From positions 326,710 through 390,709 of the forward strand of contig NZ_LSGP01000025.1 of the NCBI RefSeq assembly GCF_001611555.1: 64,000 nt of DNA, written 5' to 3'. Source of the stretch: Anaerosporomusa subterranea. Lineage in GTDB: Bacteria; Bacillota; Negativicutes; Sporomusales; Acetonemataceae. The position numbers and the translations under genes are program-made. Positions 18,083 to 25,015 of the stretch are shown piece by piece. Under the pieces are notes generated by a model that made no database searches, was not told the DNA's origin, and saw only the letters and a program-made list of their open reading frames with translations. Numbering within the stretch: position 1 is the first letter of the stretch; each line of letters starts with the position of its first letter.

Positions 18083-18280
18083 CTAATTATTCTCATCTTG
18101 CTGCCGGGTGATGTCGCTTTTTTCCGACCAAACTACCCGTGCTTGTACTGACTTTGACGTAGCAGAGGAGTCGGAGACGCTCTCAATAACTCCATTCTTA
18201 CTGTCTGCCACTATGCTGCTTTTACCGGCCAGACTACCAACAGTACTCTCATTCTTGACATTACCAATATTGTAAGAGAT
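18083..18280 (-). pseudogene. 3' remnant of a coding sequence, possibly a surface or GLUG-like protein
   Basis: A 65-codon open stretch with a codon composition like that of genes runs from just after a TAG (18281-18283) to a TAG at 18083. It lacks any start codon with a ribosome-binding site. The translation contains YNIGNVKNESTVGSLAGKSS, which recalls glycine/asparagine repeats of secreted adhesin-like proteins, and ends ITRQQDENN. I read it as the decayed 3' end of a gene lost between modC and the response regulator. This is a weak call. Confidence 0.3.
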
Positions 18281-18321
18281 CTAAATAAAAAGTAACGAAC
18301 AAAATCCGAATCCGTTTGAAG

Positions 18322-18978
18322 TTAGTTCTCCCAGCCAACAGGCTGAGTTACCTGACGCCCCTTCTCAATAAACAGGAATTGGTCGCCTAGTGCCTTGGCT
18401 TCTTCTGGATCATGAGTGACCAAAATGAAGGGGATCTTCCATATTGACTGCATTGTCCGCAGTTCGGCCTGAAGCTCGCACCGTGTATCTTTATCCAATG
18501 CTGATAATGGTTCGTCAAGCAATAGGATGTTCGGCTGTGCCATTAGAGCGCGGGCAAGTGCAACCCTCTGTCTCTCGCCGCCTGACAACTTATCGATAAG
18601 CCGTGAAGCAAGAGTCTCTATTTTCAACAGATCCATCAATTTTCCATATAATTCATCAGCCTTTTCGTTGCTCCCCTTAACACCATACCAAATGTTTTTT
18701 TCTACATTCATATGCGGAAACAGCGCATACTCCTGAAACATATAGCCGACACGGCGGTGTTGCGGTGCCAGAAATGTTTTGGTGACAGAGCAGAAAAAAA
18801 GTTGATCACAATAACTAATTGTACCTTGATCTGGCTTGATCAGTCCGGCAATCGAGCGCAAAATAGTCGTCTTGCCCGCACCTGAAGGACCGAATAACAC
18901 CAGTATATTATTCTCAACCGAAAAGCGCACATCTAACGTAAAATCTACTAATCTTTTCTTGATATCAACGTTAAGCAT
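18322..18978 (-). CDS. modC: Molybdate ABC transporter ATP-binding protein ModC (short form)
   Basis: 218 residues with Walker A GPSGAGKTT, signature LSGGERQRVALARALM, Walker B ILLLDEPLSALD and H-loop VTHDPEEA. It overlaps modB by 8 bp. Family ModC proteins are usually about 350 residues with a C-terminal molybdate-binding MOP/TOBE domain; this one stops right after the ATPase domain, so transport would lack that regulatory part. Assignment to molybdate, not sulfate or tungstate, rests on the modA-modB context. Confidence 0.85.
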   Translation of the reverse strand: MLNVDIKKRLVDFTLDVRFSVENNILVLFGPSGAGKTTILRSIAGLIKPDQGTISYCDQLFFCSVTKTFLAPQHRRVGYMFQEYALFPHMNVEKNIWYGVKGSNEKADELYGKLMDLLKIETLASRLIDKLSGGERQRVALARALMAQPNILLLDEPLSALDKDTRCELQAELRTMQSIWKIPFILVTHDPEEAKALGDQFLFIEKGRQVTQPVGWEN

Positions 18979-19663
18979 CAGTGCACCCCTTCGCGGCTAA
19001 GCCTTTGTTACGCGATTTAGACCATATGTTAAGCCATAGGATTAGCGAAAACGTCAACAAACTGATGAGTAAAACATAGATGCCGGCTGTAGTCAAATCA
19101 TTCGATTCGGCCGCGAAGTAGATGGCAAGTGGGATGGTCTGTGTTTTGCCTGGAATATTGCCAGCCACCATGATGGTCGCGCCGAATTCGCCTAACGCCC
19201 GGGAAAAGGAGAGAACCAAACCGGCAATCAAGCCTGGCCAGGCAAGCGGAATGGTTATCGTCCAAAAAACCCTCCATTCACTGGCGCCTAAAGTCCTGGC
19301 CGCATCTTCCAATTTGTTATCCACGGCTTGAAAGGCCGCTTTGGCGCTTTGGTACATCAGTGGAAAAGCCACAACCGTTCCTGCCAGGACAGCAGCAAAA
19401 GGAGTGAATATGATTTGAACAGCAAATAAATCGGTTAACAACCGACCAATTGGCCCTTGTTTACCGATGAGCAGCAGCAGCAAGAATCCTGTAACGACCG
19501 GTGGCAGAACCAAGGGCAACGTAAACAGAGCTTCCAGAGCCGCCTTTCCTGTGAATTCATATCGTCGCATCAAATACGCGCTTGACACGCCTAAAATAGA
19601 GACGATAGCAAGTGAAAACAATGCTACCTTAATTGAAAGAATCACCGGTTGCCATTCAACCAT
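18971..19663 (-). CDS. modB: Molybdate ABC transporter permease ModB
   Basis: 230 residues, five to six membrane helices, with the EAA loop LEDAARTLGASEWRVFWTI and SRALGEFGATIMVAGNIPG, the latter highly characteristic of ModB/CysT-type permeases. It sits between modA (16 nt upstream) and modC (8-bp overlap). It forms the membrane channel for molybdate uptake. Confidence 0.92.
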   Translation of the reverse strand: MVEWQPVILSIKVALFSLAIVSILGVSSAYLMRRYEFTGKAALEALFTLPLVLPPVVTGFLLLLLIGKQGPIGRLLTDLFAVQIIFTPFAAVLAGTVVAFPLMYQSAKAAFQAVDNKLEDAARTLGASEWRVFWTITIPLAWPGLIAGLVLSFSRALGEFGATIMVAGNIPGKTQTIPLAIYFAAESNDLTTAGIYVLLISLLTFSLILWLNIWSKSRNKGLAAKGCTDA

Positions 19664-19679
19664 CGAATCACCTGCTTTC

Positions 19680-20477
19680 CTATTTGCTCATGACAAAGCC
19701 ATTCTTCTCAAAGATCGCCTTGCTCTCTGCGCCGAACAGGTAAGCGACGAACTCGTTAGCAGCTTTTGATTGTTTAGCACCGGATAGCACCGCGATAGGG
19801 TAAACGATAGGTTGATGGCTTCCTTCAGGAGCAGTCGCCGCAATTCTTACTTTTTGGCTGGATGCCGCATCTGTTTTATAAACAATGCCTGCCTCTACGT
19901 TACCCGTCTCCGTGTAAGCCAGTACGGTGCGAACATCTTTTGCATATACGACTTTATCTTTTAACTTATCCCACACGTCCAGTTTCAGCAAAACCTGTTG
20001 AGCATACTGCCCTGCTGGCACTACCTTCGGTTCACCAAGAGCAATTTTTTGTATCCCTGCTTGCGTTAATCCCTCAAAGTTAACATTCTCTAGCTTAGAT
20101 GTCGACGGAACAATGAGCACTAGTTTGTTCTCCACAAGATTCTTTCGTGTAGCCTTGTTGATAAGATTGCTCTTCTCCAAATCGTCCATTTGCTTAGGAG
20201 CGGCGGAAATATAAATATCAGCAGGAGCGCCTTGCTCAATTTGCTTCTGCAACGAGCCTGAGGCGCCAAAATTATATAGCAGTTTTACATGAGGATTCTT
20301 AGATTGATAATTTTTCTGGATTTCAGTCAACGCATCTTTCAAACTGACAGCAGCGGATATGTGTATCTCTACCAGCTGCTGCTTGCTCGGAGAGCTACCT
20401 TTGCTACCTCCGCAACCAATAAGTGTGATCACAAGTATAAAAAGCAGTAGACAGACTGTTATAATCCTTGGCCTCAC
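19680..20477 (-). CDS. modA: Molybdate-binding lipoprotein ModA
   Basis: 265 residues from a GTG at 20477, selected because GGAG lies 9 nt upstream and because the signal then begins VRPRIITVCLLLF; a longer frame from 20522 would put 15 charged residues before it. The lipobox LIGC shows it is a lipoprotein. The mature protein has the ModA motifs AAVSLKDALTEI, YNFGASGSLQKQI and GAPADIYISAAP. It captures molybdate (or tungstate) outside the inner membrane and delivers it to ModB. Confidence 0.9.
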   Translation of the reverse strand: MRPRIITVCLLLFILVITLIGCGGSKGSSPSKQQLVEIHISAAVSLKDALTEIQKNYQSKNPHVKLLYNFGASGSLQKQIEQGAPADIYISAAPKQMDDLEKSNLINKATRKNLVENKLVLIVPSTSKLENVNFEGLTQAGIQKIALGEPKVVPAGQYAQQVLLKLDVWDKLKDKVVYAKDVRTVLAYTETGNVEAGIVYKTDAASSQKVRIAATAPEGSHQPIVYPIAVLSGAKQSKAANEFVAYLFGAESKAIFEKNGFVMSK

Positions 20478-20544
20478 ATTTAATCGCTCCTCTTCATTGG
20501 CTGCTCCAAGCGAGATAGTCAACCATAACTAAATACATCTGGTG

Positions 20545-20578
20545 TTATTATATAACAAAAAATGACCTCGCGGTCAAG
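20545..20578 (-). promoter_or_regulatory. mod promoter with overlapping palindrome
   Basis: On the minus strand TTGACC (20578-20573), 19-nt spacer, TATAAT (20553-20548). The -10 box lies inside the perfect palindrome GTTAT-TAT-ATAAC (20545-20557), which resembles the TATAAC half-sites used by ModE. A second palindrome TGACC-GCG-GGTCA overlaps the -35 box. A repressor site is plausible but unproven. Confidence 0.4.
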
Positions 20579-20590
20579 TGCCGCAAAGCT

Positions 20591-20653
20591 TGGTGGAGAA
20601 AAGCGCCATCGAACTGCTGACCTATTGAATGATATTCAATTAATGGCACCCCC
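20591..20653 (-). pseudogene. tRNA-Ala pseudogene lacking the D arm
   Basis: The minus-strand sequence reads GGGGGTG ... TTGAATATCATTCAA ... AGGTCAGCAGTTCGATGGC ... CTCCACCA and aligns over its whole length with the intact tRNA-Ala at 27072-27147, except for a 13-nt deletion covering the D arm and several substitutions in the anticodon loop and T stem. It cannot fold as a tRNA. It probably marks an old attachment site of an element that used tRNA-Ala. Confidence 0.65.
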
Positions 20654-20857
20654 GCTTGGATTAATTGTGAGCTAGCGTTCGCCTCCCCTTCGGTAGCCCA
20701 GTTTAATCTTCCTTATTTGTTCCCTATTTGAAAACTGATTTAAATAGCCTATATCTACTAACTTAATAATAATTTAACTTACCTGTCATATGTATGTCGG
20801 ACGTTATGTCAGAAACATGCTGAATAATTTTACCATTTATCTATTAGAGCTAACTAA

Positions 20858-20889
20858 AATAAAAAAGCCGCAGCCATACGGCCAGCGGC
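20858..20889 (-). terminator. Terminator of the small cysteine-rich gene
   Basis: On the minus strand GCCGCTGGCC-GTAT-GGCTGCGGC followed by TTTTTTATTTT. Confidence 0.75.
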
Positions 20890-20891
20890 AA

Positions 20892-21008
20892 TTAATAGTT
20901 AGAAGTGCAATCGTAACAGCAGAATATCCTGAACAAACGAACGATGATGACTAATACGAGCCAGGTTAAATCACATTCTGAGTCGAAACATCCACAGCCA
21001 AAGCGCAT
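20892..21008 (-). CDS. Small cysteine-rich membrane protein, 38 residues
   Basis: ATG at 21008 preceded by GGGAGG with 7-nt spacing; 38 codons to TAA at 20892; terminator follows at once. The protein reads MRFGCGCFDSECDLTWLVLV, a hydrophobic segment, then a C-terminal CCYDC motif, giving six cysteines. This N-terminal Gly/Cys start plus single helix resembles very small sporulation or spore-associated proteins of the YjcZ type, but I cannot assign it. Its own ribosome-binding site and terminator argue that it is real. Confidence 0.55.
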   Translation of the reverse strand: MRFGCGCFDSECDLTWLVLVIIVRLFRIFCCYDCTSNY

Positions 21009-21082
21009 GGGTATACCTCCCAAGTAAATAACTGATTAATGTAATTTATGATAGGCAGATAAAAACTGTCCCTAACCAATAA

Positions 21083-21105
21083 GCCGCTCCCGAAGGAGCG
21101 GCAAT
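21083..21105 (-). terminator. Hairpin after the prophage-remnant lysis genes
   Basis: Perfect stem GCCGCTCC-TTCG-GGAGCGGC followed by TTATTGGTT on the minus strand; the T-run is short, so termination may be weak. Confidence 0.5.
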
Positions 21106-21126
21106 CAAGGAGAAAATCAAATATAG

Positions 21127-21660
21127 TTACCACGCAACAGCGCGCCAGCGCAGCCGATAGTCCATTTCGCGGCCATTCGTGCCTATGTCAACACCAATAC
21201 GGTTGAACTGCAAGCCGATACCGGAATACTTGCCGACGAATAAATCAATACCACCTGTCTTAGTTCGGTCAATAATCTGTGGCTTAACCTCCAGATTGAT
21301 GCCGATCTCAGACGACTGCAATAGACTGACTTTCCCCTGCTCAAGCTTCTGTTTCTCGCCCTGCAGTAACCCGAATTCATACGGCTTACCGTTCAGCTTA
21401 ACGTTGACGGTCGGCTGTTTTATTTCGGCCTGGACGTCGGTTTTCTCAATTTGTCCGGTTGCAGGGTCGGCCTCTTTAGGCACGTACACAACCTCGGTCG
21501 CTGTCACCGTTTTGACGACCTCTTTAATCTCCGCCGGTCGCTCGATGACACGCTCCGTATAGTGGTGCTGCGTCAGCGCCGGGGCCAGCCAGTAAACCCC
21601 GGCCGCCACGCCAACCACCAAGCAGGCGACGCAGAGGCTAGCTACAATCTGCCATCTCAT
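21127..21660 (-). CDS. Phage-associated membrane-anchored protein of unknown function
   Basis: 177 residues: a single N-terminal membrane helix (IVASLCVACLVVGVAAGVYW), then an extracytoplasmic region with a PAEIKEVVKTVTATEVVYVP segment and a lysine/glutamine-rich predicted helix, then a beta-rich C-terminus. Its ATG overlaps the stop of the 55-residue gene in an ATGA, and it follows an endolysin, so it is the last gene of a lysis-type cassette. A spanin-like or tail-associated role is possible but not shown. Confidence 0.6.
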   Translation of the reverse strand: MRWQIVASLCVACLVVGVAAGVYWLAPALTQHHYTERVIERPAEIKEVVKTVTATEVVYVPKEADPATGQIEKTDVQAEIKQPTVNVKLNGKPYEFGLLQGEKQKLEQGKVSLLQSSEIGINLEVKPQIIDRTKTGGIDLFVGKYSGIGLQFNRIGVDIGTNGREMDYRLRWRAVAW

Positions 21661-21824
21661 AGCCAGCCCAGCAGCTTAGCAGCTCCTACTAAGGCGAGCG
21701 CCGCAATGCCGAGACCAAGCCAAACCTGCGGCTTTGTAAATCCGTGTTTCGCGGATTTGGCTTCAACCCAATTATCTACTTTATGACCAGCTTTATCGAT
21801 TTTATCAGTTACTTTCCTATTCAT
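21657..21824 (-). CDS. Small phage-type membrane protein, 55 residues
   Basis: ATG at 21824 with AGGAG 8 nt upstream; 55 codons, stop overlapping the next gene's ATG. Charged N-terminal half (MNRKVTDKIDKAGHKVDNWV) and one C-terminal helix (VWLGLGIAALALVGAAKLLG). The arrangement endolysin / small membrane protein / anchored protein is like phage lysis modules, where such proteins act as holin accessories. The family was not recognised. Confidence 0.6.
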   Translation of the reverse strand: MNRKVTDKIDKAGHKVDNWVEAKSAKHGFTKPQVWLGLGIAALALVGAAKLLGWL

Positions 21825-21850
21825 GCAAATCACTCCTCTACATAATTAGT

Positions 21851-22330
21851 CTATGCTACCAACGCAGCCACGGTATCTCTTATCTGTGGCAACATCCCAT
21901 ACAAAACATCTCCTGGGCAGGCTGTCGGTGTCGGCGTATCACGGTGACCGATGATAGCTGTCGTTGGGTCGATGTCGTATTCATCGCATAGATCAGCCAA
22001 CAGCGCTACCAATGATTCTATCTGTGCTGATGTTGGTTCACTGCTTGTAAACTCGCCACCGACATGGACGCCAACGGTATCTGTGTTTCTTCCATAGGCA
22101 TGGCTGCCGACGGCCCACTTCGGCCGGCCGCATTCGACGGTACCGTCTTTCCGAATAATATAGTGATAGCCGCAGCCATTCCAACCGTTTTGTTTATGCC
22201 AGTCGTGGATTGTCGCCGCATCCGGATCCAGATCGGCCCCGGTGTGGTGGATGACGATGGCGTTGGTCTCCTCTCTGGGGGTAAGTTGGTTAAAATCCAG
22301 GCCGGTTTCTATTACAGATACTCTTCCCAT
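21851..22330 (-). CDS. N-acetylmuramoyl-L-alanine amidase (endolysin, amidase_2 fold)
   Basis: 159 residues without a signal peptide. Zinc ligands are visible: H28 (in AIVIHHTGA), H129 (in IIGHRD) and C138 (in TACPG), the PGRP/amidase_2 layout used by many phage endolysins. It cleaves the bond between MurNAc and the peptide stem. GGAGGGC lies 7 nt before the ATG. Its lack of a secretion signal and the neighbouring decayed holin fit a phage origin. Confidence 0.85.
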   Translation of the reverse strand: MGRVSVIETGLDFNQLTPREETNAIVIHHTGADLDPDAATIHDWHKQNGWNGCGYHYIIRKDGTVECGRPKWAVGSHAYGRNTDTVGVHVGGEFTSSEPTSAQIESLVALLADLCDEYDIDPTTAIIGHRDTPTPTACPGDVLYGMLPQIRDTVAALVA

Positions 22331-22509
22331 GAGTTAGCCCTCCTTTATCTGCCAGACGGGCTATCGATCAGCCGCTCCTGCTTCTTGCTCAGCATCGCGA
22401 TGAGGGCCCCATCTCTACCAGCCCATATCTCGCAGGTTCTCCAGGATGCACCTCGCCTCGATGAGCGTACGTAGGCGCGTGCTAACTCGATTGCCGATTT
22501 ACTAATTGT

Positions 22510-22778
22510 TTAACCGAAAAAGAAAAACTGTTCGCGCTGGTTAGCAACGATAAGCATTACAATATACCATATGATTTTTTGCAAGCCTTCGCGCATACCC
22601 CGCTAGATATTGCGTCGGCTGTCCAGGCCTCCCATAATCCGCCGCACCGACGTGATATAGCTGCCCATTTCGTAATCCAGTCCAGCACGACCAAGGCGCA
22701 TAGAGTAACCAATCCCGAAAAAGCAAAAAGACAGGCATCAAAGCCTATCTTTTCTATATGGACTATATTGAACTGCAT
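22510..22778 (-). pseudogene. Frameshifted phage holin (holin_4-type)
   Basis: The frame from ATG 22778 encodes a membrane helix followed by ALVVLDWITKW, the holin_4 'LDxITG' element, then shifts into an implausible cysteine-rich sequence. A second frame beginning at about 22672 continues the holin-like pattern: SVRRIMGGLDSRRNI, an in-frame TAG, RGMREGLQKIIWYIVMLIV, and TAA at 22510. One frameshift and one nonsense codon have inactivated the gene. It stood directly upstream of the endolysin. Confidence 0.55.
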
Positions 22779-22854
22779 CCTCAGTTAATAAAGGGAAAAG
22801 CCGGCCGTTTGGGCAGGCACGAAATACGGTCAACCAGATAACTCTTTTTTCTAG

Positions 22855-22989
22855 TCAAGCATTTCTATTGATTCGGATTTGAGTCACTTCGCAACCGGTA
22901 ATTTCGATTTCCTTATTTCTGTTCATGGCAGATTTCCGGCGTTGGCGAATGTATGTTGAGATGCTTAACTTATGACATGCGGGTTTCAC
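22855..22989 (-). CDS. Small basic protein, 44 residues
   Basis: GTG at 22989 preceded by AAGGATG with 6-nt spacing; 44 codons to TGA at 22855. Sequence begins MKPACHKLSISTYIRQRRKS and ends EVTQIRINRNA. It is rich in Arg/Lys/Asn and has no membrane segment. It lies in the phage-remnant region and may be a small phage gene. No family recognised; it could be spurious. Confidence 0.35.
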   Translation of the reverse strand: MKPACHKLSISTYIRQRRKSAMNRNKEIEITGCEVTQIRINRNA

Positions 22990-23432
22990 GATAGTCATCC
23001 TTTCTAATGATAGTTTGCTATTATTTATATTATATAAAAGATAAGCCCCTCAGTCGATGGAAGGTGTAGGAATCTAATTTCTCGGTAAGGAATCAACCCT
23101 AATTTCTTTCGATGCTTCCTTCTCGATTCTAGTAAATGATACCCTTACATATGCAATTCTCATTTACTCCGTTCTTCCTTAGTGGCAACAGGACATGCCA
23201 TTCAGGCATACTGCATATGTGGCCGAAATATCAACCATGTATTTTGGCATTTTGGGATATTTTCAGAACTCACTTACTGGGTTTGTGGCATCGGTCTGCA
23301 GTATCCGTTTTGTATAGGTTTTCGAACTAAAAGGCCCTTATTGCTTGCATTTGCAGGAGAATAATATCAATTCACGAAGATAAATAAAAGTCTACTAGAA
23401 AATCTTGTACATCAGAATAAAAGGATGATTAA
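22990..23432. other. AT-rich gene-free stretch before the GGDEF gene
   Basis: Short open frames at 23136-23364 lack ribosome-binding sites and are rich in Cys, Phe and His, so I do not call them. The base composition is lower in GC than the flanking core DNA and matches the following GGDEF gene, in keeping with acquired DNA. Confidence 0.3.
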
Positions 23433-24101
23433 ATGAAATATACAGGGAGAATAACCGGCTTAACAATTACGATAATGGCTATTATAGCGATAAGGATATA
23501 TGCTTATATTTATTTAAACTATTCATTTAGCCATCCACCTATTGTTGGCGTTATTGGTTTATTCATTGCTTTTTGGATTGGTAAACAATATGACAAAGTA
23601 AAATTCTATTCAGAAAGAGATAGTTTGACAGGTCTTTATAACCGAAGATTTGTTGATAATCTTTTTTCGCCTCTTTTGGCTCAAATGGATAGAAGAAATG
23701 AAAAATTAAGTATATCTATTTGGGATTGTGATAATTTCAAGGCTATAAATGACAGATATGGTCATAAAAAAGGGGATTTGGTGTTACAAGAATTTTCAGC
23801 TTTACTTTTAACTAGTACAAGAAAAAGTGATATAGTTGCTAGATGGGGTGGTGATGAATTTTTGATTATTGCTCCTTATGCGGATGAAGAAGATATGAAA
23901 CTAATCGTAAATCGATTTAAAAATAGACTACATGATTTATCTGAAAAATTGCAAATAGACATTTCTGTTTCAAGTGGATATGCAATCTATCCTAGCGATG
24001 CAAAAACAATAGACGGCTTAATCAATATTGCAGACAGTAAGATGTATGATCTTAAAAATCGTCGAGGCATTGTTGACATTACAAATAATAATTTTATTTA
24101 A
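23433..24101 (+). CDS. Membrane-anchored diguanylate cyclase (GGDEF)
   Basis: 222 residues: two membrane helices (about 8-28 and 36-51), then a GGDEF domain beginning RDSLTGLYNRRF. The active-site loop RWGGDEFLI is intact (GGDEF at 139-143) and an RxxD inhibitory site (R130-D133) lies exactly five residues before it. The enzyme should make c-di-GMP from two GTP and be product-inhibited. Codon use is strongly AT-biased (many AAT, AAA, TTT, TTA), unlike the surrounding core genes, which suggests transfer. It lies between two tRNA-Ala-derived repeats. The sensory part is minimal, so its signal is unknown. Confidence 0.88.
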   Translation: MKYTGRITGLTITIMAIIAIRIYAYIYLNYSFSHPPIVGVIGLFIAFWIGKQYDKVKFYSERDSLTGLYNRRFVDNLFSPLLAQMDRRNEKLSISIWDCDNFKAINDRYGHKKGDLVLQEFSALLLTSTRKSDIVARWGGDEFLIIAPYADEEDMKLIVNRFKNRLHDLSEKLQIDISVSSGYAIYPSDAKTIDGLINIADSKMYDLKNRRGIVDITNNNFI

Positions 24102-24262
24102 ATTTTAACAGCTCCAAATTTTGATTTTACTGGCCTTGTGATAAAAACAGGCCATTTCGTCTTTTATGGAGCATTCATTAGTACGTATACTTGTCAAGAG
24201 AATATAAGCAAATGTAAAATCACTGTACCAATCCTAAATACTGTACTTTTACTGTACAAAAG

Positions 24263-24347
24263 CAAAAAGCCTGTGAGGTAAAAACCTCGCAGGCCTTATG
24301 TTTCCTGGTGGAGATAAGCGAGATCGAACCGCTGAGCTCTTGAATGC
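24263..24347 (-). repeat. Direct repeat of the 3' half of tRNA-Ala plus downstream DNA (left copy, att-like)
   Basis: 85 bp matching 27029-27113 at about 76 positions. It contains the tRNA 3' half from the anticodon stem (GCATTCAAG) through CCA and the tRNA's downstream hairpin. Such duplications are the usual footprint of integrase-mediated insertion into a tRNA gene. Confidence 0.75.
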
Positions 24348-24567
24348 GAAGTGGCGTCTTGTCCGGCAAGCTCTTTTCATACCGAGCCGGATGCAAGCTT
24401 TTGGCCAGCTCATGCTGGCAAAATACCAGTGTCGTCGTTCCTGTCTCCATCTCCGCGTAGTGCCCGCTTTCATGGATAAACCGGAGAGTAAGACCGAAGG
24501 CCTTTTCATAAAAAGAAACCGAGCGCTGGACATCCGTTACATACAGGTTGGCATAGGACAGTTTCAT
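24339..24567 (-). pseudogene. VOC (glyoxalase/bleomycin-resistance) family gene truncated at the att-like repeat
   Basis: The first 72 residues begin MKLSYANLYVTDVQRSVSFY and include YAEMETGTTTLVF, a normal first VOC beta-alpha-beta unit with FYEKAFGL. Right after residue 74 the sequence turns into tRNA-Ala DNA, so the second half of the domain (including half of the metal site) is gone. The frame continues by chance to 24220. It is not expected to be functional. Confidence 0.65.
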
Positions 24568-25015
24568 GGAATCTTCTCCCTAAGGCAATCTGATACTGAG
24601 CCATGTTGCAAACACCTCCGGTACAGAATGTCGTCTAGCAACTCCATTCTACCGGGTTTTGGATCATGGTTCCCTATTGTACACAATTATACGGACTTAA
24701 CTCCTCCACGATCAAATAATATGTTTAAACTAAAAGGAATTAATTGTATAATATAGAAAGTATTGTAATGGTCTGAATATTCATTTTTTATGATGGATAA
24801 GAATGATTGTTACAATTCGCCGCAATGGGTAAAATATGAAGCCACCATGACGCAAGCGTACAAATTTCGCTGGAAACGAGGTGGGCATAATGGCAAAACG
24901 TCGCTGTGAAAATCCAGACACGTCGTAAAACAAACCCGTAATGTCCAGTTGCCTTTCGCGTGAAATCCAGAGACACCAGAGATTTGACTTTACAGTATAG
25001 GGAGGGATAAGTGGT
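24568..25015. other. Upstream region of the MFS gene
   Basis: No gene seen. On the plus strand TTTAAA, 17-nt spacer, TATAAT around 24724-24752 is a possible promoter. Two related blocks, GTGAAAATCCAGACACG (about 24905) and GTGAAATCCAGAGACACC (about 24959), repeat within 55 bp and look like a leftover transposon end. Confidence 0.3.

Noticed and set aside
21857..22474. Open frames antisense to the endolysin
   Set aside because: The amidase on the minus strand has all zinc ligands; antisense frames have no motifs.
23136..23364. Two overlapping 60-64 codon frames upstream of the GGDEF gene
   Set aside because: No ribosome-binding site, unusual amino-acid composition (many Cys, Phe, Trp), no family resemblance.
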